A stretch of DNA of 38,210 nt from Bacteroides sp. CAG:443. Its GTDB lineage: Bacteria > Bacteroidota > Bacteroidia > Bacteroidales > Bacteroidaceae. The DNA lies in contig FR887749.1 in the NCBI GenBank assembly GCA_000432735.1, positions 1-38,210 on the forward strand, written 5' to 3'. The first letter of the stretch is position 1. Every line of letters begins with the position of its first letter. Shown piece after piece: positions 14,591-23,638 of the stretch. The position numbers were made by a program, and so were the translations under genes. The notes beneath the pieces are model-generated. The model worked only from the letters and a program-made list of their open reading frames with translations. It made no database searches and was not told the origin of the DNA.

Positions 14591-15988
14591 TCAGAATGAT
14601 TTAGGAGATAATAAACCTACGGCAGCAACTTCATCTGCTATGATGCTTATTCCTTTCGTAGCAATGGCTGTAGCTGGATCTATTTTATACAAAGCCGGAT
14701 AATTACCGTCGTTGGTTACTACGGGAATATAAGCCACTCCGTTGGTACAGAAAGGAGTACCCAGTGATGTTATACTACTCTGATTGGGTAATCCGCTTGA
14801 TACAGTCGTGAGTTTTCCGTCTTCGGCTTTAAATATAGCCAGTTCGGTCACAACAGCATTCTTTCCATTCATCATGCCTGCTACTCCGTCTGTGTACATT
14901 TGCATCAGGAAGTAATCCTGGGTGATGTGCCAGCAGCGGAACATCGGTTTCTTGTTGCCTAATTCTTCCAAGTTATAATAATAGTTCGAGTCGAAACTTG
15001 TTTCGCCTGCCTTGATGCGCATGACTCCCGAAGGAAGTGTACCGGTTACTTTTTTCAGGTCGCTGGAAGAAGTTGCCGTACGTCCATATCCCGGAGAGAA
15101 AACATATAAGTCGCCGTTATCGGCAGCCCAGATGGTCTGATAATACTGTGAACGGAATCTTCCGCAGGCAAATCCGATTTTATCTGTTTCTACAATAGTA
15201 GGCGTTTCATTGAAGCTGTTTCCGTTGTAGATGGCGATAAATGCCTTGTCGGGATACTGAGTAGCAGGTATTTGTCCGGCTGTATACGATCCGGAACCAC
15301 TGCCTCCATCCGATTTAGCAACCAAATCGGCATCTGTTATCTTATCGGGAAATGTATTGACACCGTAATGACTCATTCCCATGGGAATGACCGAAGTATA
15401 GAGCTTGTTGTTTGCTTCTACGAAGCCTGCGAAACTCACAAATTCACCATTTCCAAGGAAGTCTTCGGCAATCTGTGTACCTGTTGTTGTTTTGCCATTG
15501 GTAGCATTCAGGTAGTTGAACTGAAGATATTTGGCAAAATGTTCTCCGTCTGTTTCCTTGCTTCCATTGTTGGTAGAAGCAGTAATTACGTTGTTGCCCC
15601 AGATACCGTACGTTGTAATGCGGTTAAATGTATACGAATTATGTTCTGCAGGCTTTCCGGTCGACTGTTCGAGTATATACGAAGCTCCAGTCCCTGCTTC
15701 TCCGTTGTTATATTTCAAGCTGAAGAGATAGTCTGTACCATAGAAAACCCAGTAAGAACCTCCGATGGTTTCGGTTCCTTTTCCTACCGAAGTAATGGTT
15801 CCTTCGTCGAGCGATTCGGAAGTGATAAGGTAAGTAGCATCACCGGTCTTTGCCGCAATGACATATTGATTGGTTCCGGTTGCTGATGCTCCCGGATTTC
15901 CAGTTACATGTTCTTCGCTGCAAGAGCTGAACAGATTGGCTGAACAGATAGCAACAGCCAGAGCCTGTGTGAAATATTTTTTTTGCAT
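14591..15988 (-). CDS. xusB: DUF4374 surface lipoprotein, siderophore-binding XusB-like
   Basis: The 465-residue protein starts with a lipoprotein signal: hydrophobic stretch, then LFSSC with the acylated Cys at 23. The residues SEE follow, in keeping with the acidic export signal that sends Bacteroides lipoproteins to the cell surface. The rest is beta-rich, with repeated strands (SYWVFYGTDYLFSLKYNNG, GNNVITASTNNGS, GDLYVFSPGYGR), as expected of the DUF4374 beta-propeller. XusB of B. thetaiotaomicron belongs to DUF4374 and binds enterobactin-type ferric siderophores outside the cell. Here it lies between a TonB-dependent receptor and a PepSY protein in the same order as in that system. Ligand specificity cannot be read from sequence. 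Confidence 0.86.
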   Translation of the reverse strand: MQKKYFTQALAVAICSANLFSSCSEEHVTGNPGASATGTNQYVIAAKTGDATYLITSESLDEGTITSVGKGTETIGGSYWVFYGTDYLFSLKYNNGEAGTGASYILEQSTGKPAEHNSYTFNRITTYGIWGNNVITASTNNGSKETDGEHFAKYLQFNYLNATNGKTTTGTQIAEDFLGNGEFVSFAGFVEANNKLYTSVIPMGMSHYGVNTFPDKITDADLVAKSDGGSGSGSYTAGQIPATQYPDKAFIAIYNGNSFNETPTIVETDKIGFACGRFRSQYYQTIWAADNGDLYVFSPGYGRTATSSSDLKKVTGTLPSGVMRIKAGETSFDSNYYYNLEELGNKKPMFRCWHITQDYFLMQMYTDGVAGMMNGKNAVVTELAIFKAEDGKLTTVSSGLPNQSSITSLGTPFCTNGVAYIPVVTNDGNYPALYKIDPATAIATKGISIIADEVAAVGLLSPKSF

Positions 15989-16011
15989 GTTCTTTTATAT
16001 TTAAAGTATGA

Positions 16012-18402
16012 TTAATTTCCAAAATTCACTCTTATTTTTCCGTAGAAAGCCCGTCCTGCTTTTTGCAGACTGAAGTTATCGTACAGTTTGGCATTGGTCA
16101 GGTTACGGCATTCGAAAGAAAGATTGTAACGTCCTCCTTTCAGGCTGTATCCGATGCTGAGATTATGCGAAAGCTGTTCGGGTACACGGATTTTGGTGGT
16201 CGGATCTCCTAAGTTTTCCCAGTACAACGGGAAATCGTGCTGATAATATCCGTCGTATCCCAGTGTCAGTACATTTCCTTTGGCAAACAAGTCGTGCCAG
16301 GTCAATGAAGCATCGAAGTTGGCATACAGATACGGCTGGTTGGGGATACGTTGTCCGTACGTCAAACTTTCCTGCTGAGTACCTCCGGCACGGTATTTTT
16401 CCTCGTCGCGGGCATTCATTGAATTGAATGTACCCCCTATGTTGAACCAGCGGGAGTAATTATATCGCAGTGAGATGTTATATCCTTTAGTCTTCACCCT
16501 GCCGTGGTTCTCGTAATATCCGAAACTCATGTTGCTTACCTGCGACAATCCTCGCTTGATATAGTCCTTGGTATCGCGATAAATCAGGCTTCCTTCTACG
16601 TAAATGGCATGCTTGCCGATATGGTAGGAATAACTCAGGTTTAGATTGAAGTTGTCGCTTCTTTCCGGTTTTAGGTCCGCCTTTCCAGCTTCCAGATCCT
16701 CATCGCCAAAAAGTTCATCGGTGGTAGGCAGTCGGTAAGCCTTTTCGTAAGAAAGTTTAGCCTGTAGGTCTTTCACGATAAAATAAGTGCCTGCGGCACC
16801 GTATCCCAGCGAACTGAGATGTTTTTTCAGCAAAATATAATTACCGATTCCATCTGAATTTTGTGATACAGGACCTTCATTATACTGGTTATAGTATTTG
16901 GCGAAGGCGGAAACATTCCATTTATCGGAAGGCATGTATCGGTACGACAGTCCGGTGATGTTCTTCCGTGTCTTCTTTGGAATGCTAAAATCGGAAAGCT
17001 TGGAGCTGCCCGATATATACGAACGAGTTGTACGGTGGAAGGTACTGATTACGTGATTCAGTGTAAAGGTATGTACTTCTCCTATACGGTAATTGGCTGT
17101 AAATGTTCCATTCCAGTTCGTATTTTTCGATTCATTATTCTGGTGCGACTGTTCTCCCGGTGTTCCGGTATATTTCTTGTCACCCAGCCAGTTGTATTTG
17201 TAGGATGCAGTATCGATATTATGGGTAATGTTATGGTTATAATTGGCCGTTGCCGATACATCCAGCCCTTCAATCAGGAGATTACGCTTGCGGTATTCTA
17301 CCGACGGGACGAACGAATATCCTTTACGGTGTTTTTGACCGAAGACTACATACTGATAAACTCCCGTCTGGATTTCCTTATAAAAGTTGGAATAGTTGAA
17401 GCTGAATACCAGTCGGTCGGCCCAGCTCTTGTCCATGATTCCTATTTTTCCGATAACGGCTTCGTTGTGGAACGTATCGTTGAAGCGCTTGACGTGGTAG
17501 ATTTTTTTCTTGTCCGTACTTTCGGTAATACCGTCGTCGCCAAATTCGGTGATATAGTTATCGATATAATAGTCGTTGTCTGAATAATTCTGAAAAGCAT
17601 TGATTTCGTACATCAGACCATTCTTGAAAGTCTGTCCGAAGTTGACATACGATTTATGGGTGTTGAACGAGCCATACGAATAAGACGCATCGAGAAACCA
17701 GTTGCGACGCTTCTTATTGGTTACAATGTTGATAACTCCTCCCAAAGCATCGGTTCCAAAGCCTACCGGTACAACTCCTTTGTACACTTCAATGCGTTCG
17801 GCAAAATTGACTGGTATATTGTTCAAGTCGAAAGCTGTTCCTGCTCCTTCCTGAGGTACACCGTCGATAAAGACTTTTACATGTTTCCCGCTGAAGCCAT
17901 CGAGCATGAGTTGCATGTCTGATCCTACACCTCCCGATTCCCGAAGTTTCATACCCGGAAGTTGGTTTAATGCCTCACTCAGACTTTTGGTAGAATTATG
18001 CAATTCCTTCGTATCGACAGCGACTGCATTGAATGCAGATTTCTTGACACGTCCTACTCCGGTGGATGTCACTACCACTTCATCCAGCTCGGTTACCGAA
18101 GGCTTTAGCACAACAGTCTGTTTCGTACGTCCGTCGGACACGATTTCGATTGCTTTTTCGTATGTTTCAAATCCAACGGCCGAAACGACAAGCGTATATT
18201 TTCCAGCCGGGGCCGGTAGATGATAAATACCTCGTTCGTCGGTTGTACATCCATACTGTGTACCTTTCAAGTAGACAGTTGCAAAGTCAACAATCGTTTT
18301 ATCAGTCGATACAACTTTACCCGACAATAACGTACGGGGCTGAGCTACTAAAGAAACACAAAAAAATAGTGTAATTAAAGTGAGTATGCCGTTTTTTATC
18401 AT
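16012..18402 (-). CDS. xusA: TonB-dependent outer-membrane receptor, XusA-like
   Basis: The 796-residue receptor has a signal peptide (1-20, ending SLVAQ) and a carboxypeptidase-regulatory-like domain (about 25-100). A TonB box, LDEVVVTSTG, follows at 106-115. The plug contains LRESGGVGSDMQLMLDGFSG and ALGGVINIVTNKK, and a beta-barrel ends in GKIRVNFGN. It lacks the SusD partner and the longer plug of SusC proteins, so it is the siderophore/cobalamin type rather than a glycan importer. The DUF4374 lipoprotein (23 bases on) and PepSY protein follow, the xusABC arrangement used by gut Bacteroides to steal enterobacterial siderophores. The promoter upstream has both -33 and -7 boxes and a 19-bp dyad at the start site, in keeping with iron control. 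Confidence 0.88.
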   Translation of the reverse strand: MIKNGILTLITLFFCVSLVAQPRTLLSGKVVSTDKTIVDFATVYLKGTQYGCTTDERGIYHLPAPAGKYTLVVSAVGFETYEKAIEIVSDGRTKQTVVLKPSVTELDEVVVTSTGVGRVKKSAFNAVAVDTKELHNSTKSLSEALNQLPGMKLRESGGVGSDMQLMLDGFSGKHVKVFIDGVPQEGAGTAFDLNNIPVNFAERIEVYKGVVPVGFGTDALGGVINIVTNKKRRNWFLDASYSYGSFNTHKSYVNFGQTFKNGLMYEINAFQNYSDNDYYIDNYITEFGDDGITESTDKKKIYHVKRFNDTFHNEAVIGKIGIMDKSWADRLVFSFNYSNFYKEIQTGVYQYVVFGQKHRKGYSFVPSVEYRKRNLLIEGLDVSATANYNHNITHNIDTASYKYNWLGDKKYTGTPGEQSHQNNESKNTNWNGTFTANYRIGEVHTFTLNHVISTFHRTTRSYISGSSKLSDFSIPKKTRKNITGLSYRYMPSDKWNVSAFAKYYNQYNEGPVSQNSDGIGNYILLKKHLSSLGYGAAGTYFIVKDLQAKLSYEKAYRLPTTDELFGDEDLEAGKADLKPERSDNFNLNLSYSYHIGKHAIYVEGSLIYRDTKDYIKRGLSQVSNMSFGYYENHGRVKTKGYNISLRYNYSRWFNIGGTFNSMNARDEEKYRAGGTQQESLTYGQRIPNQPYLYANFDASLTWHDLFAKGNVLTLGYDGYYQHDFPLYWENLGDPTTKIRVPEQLSHNLSIGYSLKGGRYNLSFECRNLTNAKLYDNFSLQKAGRAFYGKIRVNFGN

Positions 18403-18440
18403 TGATTCTTTTCCCTTAAATTATGATACCTATATACTTT

Positions 18441-18459
18441 TCAAAATCATTATTTTTGA
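18441..18459. promoter_or_regulatory. 19-bp dyad over the xusA start site, candidate iron operator
   Basis: TCAAAA (18441-18446) and TTTTGA (18454-18459) form an inverted repeat with a 7-base spacer, 19 bp in all. It covers the predicted transcription start just after the -7 box, a position where a repressor would block initiation. The length equals a Fur box and its centre includes TAATGATT, but it is not a clean match to the E. coli consensus. Confidence 0.45.
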
Positions 18460-18464
18460 CAATG

Positions 18465-18495
18465 CAAAGTTATATAGCCAGAGAAAAGGCATCAA
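18465..18495 (-). promoter_or_regulatory. xusA promoter, both boxes present
   Basis: On the minus strand TTG (18493-18495) is followed after 20 bases by TAACTTTG (18465-18472). This fits the Bacteroides -33/-7 promoter arrangement with normal spacing, and it gives a leader of about 56 bases before the xusA ATG. It is the best-formed promoter in the window. Confidence 0.6.
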
Positions 18496-18548
18496 TCGCT
18501 AAATTTGGGTATTTGTGTTGGTAAAAATCTCGGATATAAGTAAAACGG

Positions 18549-18570
18549 CAATACCTAAATATTGGTATTG
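18549..18570. repeat. inverted repeat after the deacetylase gene
   Basis: CAATACC (18549-18555) and GGTATTG (18564-18570) pair around an 8-base AT centre, 4 bases past the deacetylase stop. It may slow or end transcription before the xus promoter, but there is no T-run. It could also be a protein-binding site. Confidence 0.4.
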
Positions 18571-18574
18571 TAGT

Positions 18575-19186
18575 TTAGTCGAAAACTTTGAAGGTATATC
18601 CTTGTTCCAGCAGCCATTCTATAGAGCGGGGTAGAGCATATTTCATACGTGCCTCCGACTTGATAGAGTCGTGGAACGTAATGATGGAGCCGTTGCGAGC
18701 GTAGCGCTTTACGTTTTCAAAAACTTGCTTCCCGTTTAATCGCTTACTATAATCGCGGGTTACCAAGTCCCACATTACAATGCGATACTTTCTCTTCAGT
18801 ACCATATACTGTAACCAGCGCATGTGTCCATGTGGCGGGCGGAATAAGTCCGTGTGAAGATATTCGTTGGCCTTGTCTGTATTAGCCAGGTAGTTCTTAC
18901 TCAGGAATTCAAATCCGCGAATATGATTGAAGGTATGATTTCCAATGCGGTGGCCTCGTTCTACCACCATGCGGAATTCTTCCGGATGCTTACGTACATT
19001 GTCACCTACCATAAAGAAAGTAGCTTTTATGCCGTACTTATCCAGCAAATCGAGTACCCATGGGGTTATTTCGGGGATGGGGCCGTCATCGAATGTCAGG
19101 TAAACAGCTTTTTCGTTTTTGTCCATGCGCCATAAAGCACTTGGATATAAAAGGCGCAATATTTTCGGGGGTTGTTCTATTAACAT
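18575..19186 (-). CDS. polysaccharide deacetylase (NodB/CE4 family)
   Basis: From the ATG at 19184-19186 the product has 203 residues. It contains all NodB-domain motifs: TFDDG (31-35, with D33 and metal-binding D34), H84-T-F-N-H88, and RPPHG (116-120). The C-terminal MWDLVTRDY and GSIITFHDS give the remaining catalytic Asp and His. Family members remove acetyl groups from N-acetylglucosamine in peptidoglycan, chitin or cell polysaccharide. There is no signal peptide, which is unusual for an enzyme acting on the cell wall. An upstream TTG would add 18 residues, but it falls inside a terminator stem, so the ATG is preferred. Substrate is unknown. It follows the DUF2723 gene on the same strand, across a terminator. 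Confidence 0.85.
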   Translation of the reverse strand: MLIEQPPKILRLLYPSALWRMDKNEKAVYLTFDDGPIPEITPWVLDLLDKYGIKATFFMVGDNVRKHPEEFRMVVERGHRIGNHTFNHIRGFEFLSKNYLANTDKANEYLHTDLFRPPHGHMRWLQYMVLKRKYRIVMWDLVTRDYSKRLNGKQVFENVKRYARNGSIITFHDSIKSEARMKYALPRSIEWLLEQGYTFKVFD

Positions 19187-19202
19187 GAATAAATGCGGTC
19201 TT

Positions 19203-19271
19203 TGTGATTTTCTTGAAAAAAGAAAATCACAGAGGAACAATTACCAAGTCACAAGGTTTTGTTCCTCTGTG
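19203..19271 (-). terminator. two overlapping hairpins ending the DUF2723 gene
   Basis: A perfect 13-bp stem (19228-19240 with 19259-19271) closes an 18-base loop. A second perfect 12-bp stem (19203-19214 with 19220-19231) shares four bases, 19228-19231, with it. On the minus strand the first stem is followed by a T-rich run (ATTTTCTTTTTTC), a good terminator for the gene ending at 19303. The shared bases mean the two stems cannot both form fully. Confidence 0.75.
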
Positions 19272-19302
19272 TTTTTCTATAGAAAAATTTATATCAGAAA
19301 TC

Positions 19303-22300
19303 TTATTGATTTTCCGGGTGGGTACTGCCTACACGGCGTTCCAGTAACTGATAAAGTTGCTCAAACTTCTGTGCATAATGGGCTGCCGATTCCAGTTCCT
19401 TGCCCGTCTTGGCATCTTTCAGGTTCGCGAGTGTCTTGCATACATCATCCAGTATATAGAAGTGACGCATACATTCTTCGTATGAACCGGCAAAACGCTC
19501 GTCATCAAGGCTTAGATACCAGCTTGCATACTCTACTGAGTTGTTGGCCAGTTGTTCAAGTATGTTTTCTGCTTTCTTGGTCTGTCCCAGTTGAGCGTAA
19601 TCGTCTGCCATTTCTTTCGAACTGCTATAAATATAGTCGTGACGGACAGTTGTACTAGGAATTACCTTTTCGCAGTAATCCAATGCTTTCAAGGCTTTAT
19701 CTTTCTTACCTTCTTTTATTAATTGGCTGGCAAGCTGGACAAACAGACGGCGGTGAGTATCACACATGCGGAGTACCGTTTCATCCAGGTAAATATCAGG
19801 GTTATCGATGCCGCCAAACTTAAATTTGGTCATCAGGTTGTTGTACATCTTTTCACTGTCGATACGGCGTCCTAACTTGATATTATCGAAAGGAGTGATA
19901 CGGTAAGCCAGTCCTTCCTGCAGGAAGTTGTTTGTCAGATTCATTTGATTTTCAGTTCCTACAGTGATAGCCATATACATCGGACGTTCCCAGTTGGTAT
20001 TGGCAAGCATTTCCAGCATCATCAGTTCACTCTTGTATAGTACACGTTTGCCTTTCAGCGAAATATGCATGTAGTCTGGAATTGAGTCAGGAGTCAGCAT
20101 GCCAGAACGCTTGATGGCTTCTTTATCCAGTTTGATGACAATACTGTCGGTTGGAATCATTTGCAAGCCTTCTTTCGGCGAACGTACCCAGTACTTCAGA
20201 ATATTCTTCAGTTCGTACGGGTTATCACCAAATTCTTTCTTGGCTTCTTCCGGATTCTGCTTGTAGAAATTGTTTATGGTTTCCATTGCTTCCGGACGTA
20301 CATATACAGCTTCATTGTGTCCTTGTACATAGTCTATACGTTCCCAGTTGATAGGAACAGACGGAGAATCGTAGGCCGGCCGGCGCATCTGGTCGATGTA
20401 CCAGTCTGTCTGCAAGTAGCTGAGGTTACATACACGTACATCAGTACGGAATCCTTCTGTTTCCTGGTTATACCAGAGCGGGAAGGTATCGTTGTCACCA
20501 TTGGTAAAGATTATCGGATTGCCTTTGTCTTGTACGGTACTCAGGTAGTTCTGTCCGAAGTCGCGGCAGGTATAACGTCCGCTGCGGTCGTGGTCATCCC
20601 ACGTCTGACTTACCATCTGTACAGGTACCAGCAGGCAGACGATGCTTGCCAGAATTGCTGCCGGTTTTTCGCTCATACGTTTGCTCAGCCATTCGGAGAT
20701 GGCGGCTACACCCAGACCAATCCAGATAGCAAAGGCATAGAATGAACCTGCGTATGCATAATCACGTTCACGCGGTTGCTGAGGTGTCTGATTCAGATAC
20801 AGAACGATAGCAAGTCCTGTCATAAAGAACAGGAAGAAAACGATCCAGAATTGCTGGATTCCCTTTTCTCCTTTGTATGCCTGCCAGAACAGACCAATAA
20901 GTCCGAGTATCAGCGGCAAACAATAGAAGACGTTATGTCCTTTATTGTTCTTCAAATCGGATGGCAACAGGCTTTGGTCACCTACAAGATACTTGTCGAT
21001 GAAGGGAATGCCTGTAATCCAGTTACCATGCTCTATTTCTCCTTGGCCCTGGATGTCGTTCTGACGTCCTGCGAAGTTCCACATGAAATAGCGCCAGTAC
21101 ATGTAGTTTAACTGATAGATAAAGAAGAACTTGATGTTATCCCACTGGGTAGGAATCTTGACCATCAGCATTTCTCCGCATTGATCATATGGAACTTGTC
21201 GTCCTTCTACTCCTCCCAGCCAGTCTTCATAAGCTTTGGCATGATCGGAACTCCACATACGCGGGAAAAGCATGTTCTGTGCATACTTATATTCTGTTTT
21301 GTTACGTACTACTTCGTAGCTGTCCTTTTCATCCGGACGTTCCTTTTCTTTACGCTGGTATACCGGTGCACCTTCGGTCATATCGTAAGTACATCCGCCA
21401 TCCACTTCTTTCAGCGCAATTTTTGAAGCATAAGTCTGACCATAAAACAACGGGCGTGTACCGTATTGTTCACGTCCCAGATACTCACCTAAGGTAAAGA
21501 TGTCTTCCGGAGAGTTCTGATCCATCGGAGTATTTGCCGAAGAACGGATCACAATCACGGCATACGAAGAGTATCCTACAACGATCATCATCAGACAGAG
21601 CAGAGAGGTATTTAGTGTACGTGCGCTTACACGAAGTTTTTCGGGCAGGTCGGCAAATAAATAAATGGCCAATATAACCAATACGATGATGCCAATCAGT
21701 ACACTGCTCCAGCCGTGTCCGTAGAATGGAATACCTACCAGACCGACGGTGGTAAGGAATGAGATATTCATGAGTTTGCGGCTGCGGACTGTATAGCTTT
21801 CGTATACTCCCCATATAATGCTGGCTGCCAGTATGATAATGTAGATAATCAGTCCGGTATTGAATGAGAATCCCAGTCCGTTTACAAACAGGAGTTCAAA
21901 CCATCCACCTACTTTTACGATACCCGGTACGATACCATACAATACAGCAGCTACAAGTACCATGGAGCCGATGAGAGCTATTATACTACCTTTCAGGCTG
22001 GCATTCGGGTTTTTCTTGTAATAATATACCAGTACAATTGCCGGAATACACAGCAAGTTCAACAGGTGCACACCAATAGAAAGTCCTGTCAGGTAAGCAA
22101 TCAGGATTAACCACCGGTCGCTATGGGCTTCGTTTGCCCGGTTTTCCCATTTTAAAATCAGCCAGAATACCAAGGCTGTAAATAAGCTGGAGTATGCATA
22201 TACTTCACCTTCTACCGCGCTGAACCAGAATGTGTCACTCCATGTATAGGCAAGTGCTCCTACAAGTCCGGATCCCATGATGGCAATCAGACGGCCTGTT

Positions 22301-22638
22301 GTCATGTCTTCTTCTCGCGGACATATCAGCTTTTTAGCCAGACAAGTAATACTCCAGAACAAAAACAAGATACATGCTGCACTCATCAATGCACTCATGG
22401 TATTTACCATGCGGGCTACTTGCGAAGGATCACTTGTGAACTGGCTGAAAAGATTAGCCGTAAGCATGAAGAAAGGTGCGCCGGGCGGGTGACCTACTTC
22501 CAGTTTATATCCTGTTGTAATAAATTCGGGACAGTCCCAAAAGCTGGCGGTTGGTTCTATCGTAGAGCAATATGTAAAAGCTGCAATCACGAACGCCAGC
22601 CACCCGACCAGATTGTTAATCTTGTTGTACTGTTTCAT
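19303..22638 (-). CDS. DUF2723 multi-spanning membrane protein, GT-C glycosyltransferase-like
   Basis: The N-terminus NNLVGWLAFVIAAFTYCSTI, then EPTASFWDCPEFITTGYKLE and GHPPGAPFF, is the DUF2723 (PF11028) signature. About ten or more membrane segments follow through residue 650, then a soluble region with TPR-like helices (KKDKALKALDYCEK, LGQTKKAENILEQLAN). The human relative TMEM260 is a protein O-mannosyltransferase, and Bacteroidota glycosylate many exported proteins, so a lipid-linked sugar transferase role is plausible inference. From the ATG at 22636-22638 (1111 residues), D35 and E38 of WDCPEF and H50 of GHPPG are candidate active-site residues; WDCGEF is more usual. This ATG is chosen over one 21 bases upstream because relatives start MK-x-NN-x-VGW and the predicted start site leaves almost no leader for the longer form. 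Confidence 0.84.
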   Translation of the reverse strand: MKQYNKINNLVGWLAFVIAAFTYCSTIEPTASFWDCPEFITTGYKLEVGHPPGAPFFMLTANLFSQFTSDPSQVARMVNTMSALMSAACILFLFWSITCLAKKLICPREEDMTTGRLIAIMGSGLVGALAYTWSDTFWFSAVEGEVYAYSSLFTALVFWLILKWENRANEAHSDRWLILIAYLTGLSIGVHLLNLLCIPAIVLVYYYKKNPNASLKGSIIALIGSMVLVAAVLYGIVPGIVKVGGWFELLFVNGLGFSFNTGLIIYIIILAASIIWGVYESYTVRSRKLMNISFLTTVGLVGIPFYGHGWSSVLIGIIVLVILAIYLFADLPEKLRVSARTLNTSLLCLMMIVVGYSSYAVIVIRSSANTPMDQNSPEDIFTLGEYLGREQYGTRPLFYGQTYASKIALKEVDGGCTYDMTEGAPVYQRKEKERPDEKDSYEVVRNKTEYKYAQNMLFPRMWSSDHAKAYEDWLGGVEGRQVPYDQCGEMLMVKIPTQWDNIKFFFIYQLNYMYWRYFMWNFAGRQNDIQGQGEIEHGNWITGIPFIDKYLVGDQSLLPSDLKNNKGHNVFYCLPLILGLIGLFWQAYKGEKGIQQFWIVFFLFFMTGLAIVLYLNQTPQQPRERDYAYAGSFYAFAIWIGLGVAAISEWLSKRMSEKPAAILASIVCLLVPVQMVSQTWDDHDRSGRYTCRDFGQNYLSTVQDKGNPIIFTNGDNDTFPLWYNQETEGFRTDVRVCNLSYLQTDWYIDQMRRPAYDSPSVPINWERIDYVQGHNEAVYVRPEAMETINNFYKQNPEEAKKEFGDNPYELKNILKYWVRSPKEGLQMIPTDSIVIKLDKEAIKRSGMLTPDSIPDYMHISLKGKRVLYKSELMMLEMLANTNWERPMYMAITVGTENQMNLTNNFLQEGLAYRITPFDNIKLGRRIDSEKMYNNLMTKFKFGGIDNPDIYLDETVLRMCDTHRRLFVQLASQLIKEGKKDKALKALDYCEKVIPSTTVRHDYIYSSSKEMADDYAQLGQTKKAENILEQLANNSVEYASWYLSLDDERFAGSYEECMRHFYILDDVCKTLANLKDAKTGKELESAAHYAQKFEQLYQLLERRVGSTHPENQ

Positions 22639-22675
22639 GTGAGTTATTTTGTTTCTCATTAAAGTTCATTGTCCG

Positions 22676-22683
22676 CAAAGATA
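22676..22683 (-). promoter_or_regulatory. -7 element for the DUF2723 gene
   Basis: The minus strand reads TATCTTTG, a consensus match. Transcription would begin near 22669, about 30 bases before the preferred ATG at 22638. The -33 box is weak. Confidence 0.45.
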
Positions 22684-22863
22684 GTGATAATCTTTTTTCT
22701 CATTGCAGATTACACGGATTTTCATGGTTTTTAGCATATTGATTTCACTCTTTATCTTTTTTACCCGTCATTTTTATTCATGAAGGTTTGACCTTTTTGC
22801 AAGAAAAGGATAAGGAGGAAATTTTATAAAAGAGGAAAAAGTAAAAACGAGTTTGTTATTTAT

Positions 22864-23631
22864 TTAGTCGTGATGATGACTTTTTAATACCCGATGAGGC
22901 AGGTTGCCATGTCCCAGTAATTCAATAGGGCAACCGAAGTGCTCTTCCAGCCATTCTGTAGGGATCTCCGTATCGGGATGATAATCAAGTGTGCCGTTCA
23001 CACAGGCTATCGATTTGACATTCTGCAATACGGTACCGATGTCATGGCTGACCAAAATAATGGCCCGTTCTTTATTGATATCTTCCAGAAGGGAATAAAG
23101 CTTTGCTTCAAAACGTTTGTCGATATAGGTATTGGGTTCATCCAAGATCACGACCTGAGGATCTGAAACCAGTGCACGCCCCAGCAACGCACGTTGTAAC
23201 TGTCCGCCACTCAGCTGTCCGATAGCTCTCTTTTCCAGTCCTTCCAGTCCCATGCGGGCAATGATGGCCCGTACCTGTTCGTGCTGTCTGGCGGTGAACG
23301 AACGTAATAAGGATTTCTGCTTATTCAGTCCAGATAATACGACGTCGTATACGGAGATGGGGAATTTCTTGTCGATGGAATTGTATTGTGGCAAGTACCC
23401 CATACTAATTTCCGGCACAACTTTTCCTTCTTTGTAAAAGCGTATTTCTCCCGATACGGGATGGATTAATCCCAGGATGATTTTTATCAGAGTGGTTTTT
23501 CCTCCACCGTTCGGACCGATCACTCCTAGAAAATCTTTTTCGTACACAGTGAGATTTACATCATCCAGTACTTGCTTGCGGTCGTATGCCGCATGGATAT
23601 GGCTTAATTGTATGATAGGTTGTTTGTCCAT
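22864..23631 (-). CDS. metal ABC transporter ATPase, ZnuC/MntB-like
   Basis: The 255-residue ATP-binding subunit has Walker A GPNGGGKT (39-46), signature LSGGQLQR (140-147), Walker B VVILDEP and switch His in LVSHD (about H196). Sequence and partner fit the zinc/manganese importer family. The tail ends LKSHHHD, a possible metal-sensing or binding stretch. The ATG at 23629-23631 is preferred over a GTG 15 bases upstream because AAAGGA lies at good distance before it; this leaves a 7-base gap after the binding-protein stop rather than an overlap. The membrane permease expected with this pair is not next to it: DUF2723 follows. It must therefore work with a permease encoded elsewhere, or the locus has lost it. 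Confidence 0.9.
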   Translation of the reverse strand: MDKQPIIQLSHIHAAYDRKQVLDDVNLTVYEKDFLGVIGPNGGGKTTLIKIILGLIHPVSGEIRFYKEGKVVPEISMGYLPQYNSIDKKFPISVYDVVLSGLNKQKSLLRSFTARQHEQVRAIIARMGLEGLEKRAIGQLSGGQLQRALLGRALVSDPQVVILDEPNTYIDKRFEAKLYSLLEDINKERAIILVSHDIGTVLQNVKSIACVNGTLDYHPDTEIPTEWLEEHFGCPIELLGHGNLPHRVLKSHHHD

Positions 23632-23638
23632 AGATCCT

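Noticed and set aside
15272..15886. 204-residue plus-strand open frame
   Set aside because: It is antisense to xusB; Cys/Ile-rich composition without domain features fits a shadow frame.
19187..19240. Extended deacetylase N-terminus from a TTG start
   Set aside because: The TTG lies inside the 13-bp terminator stem, and the added residues have no family match.
20161..20745. 194-residue plus-strand open frame
   Set aside because: It is antisense to the DUF2723 gene and has no coding signature of its own.
22639..22659. Upstream ATG adding 7 residues to the DUF2723 protein
   Set aside because: It would leave only about 10 bases of leader from the predicted start site, and related proteins begin at the MK-x-NN-x-VGW methionine.
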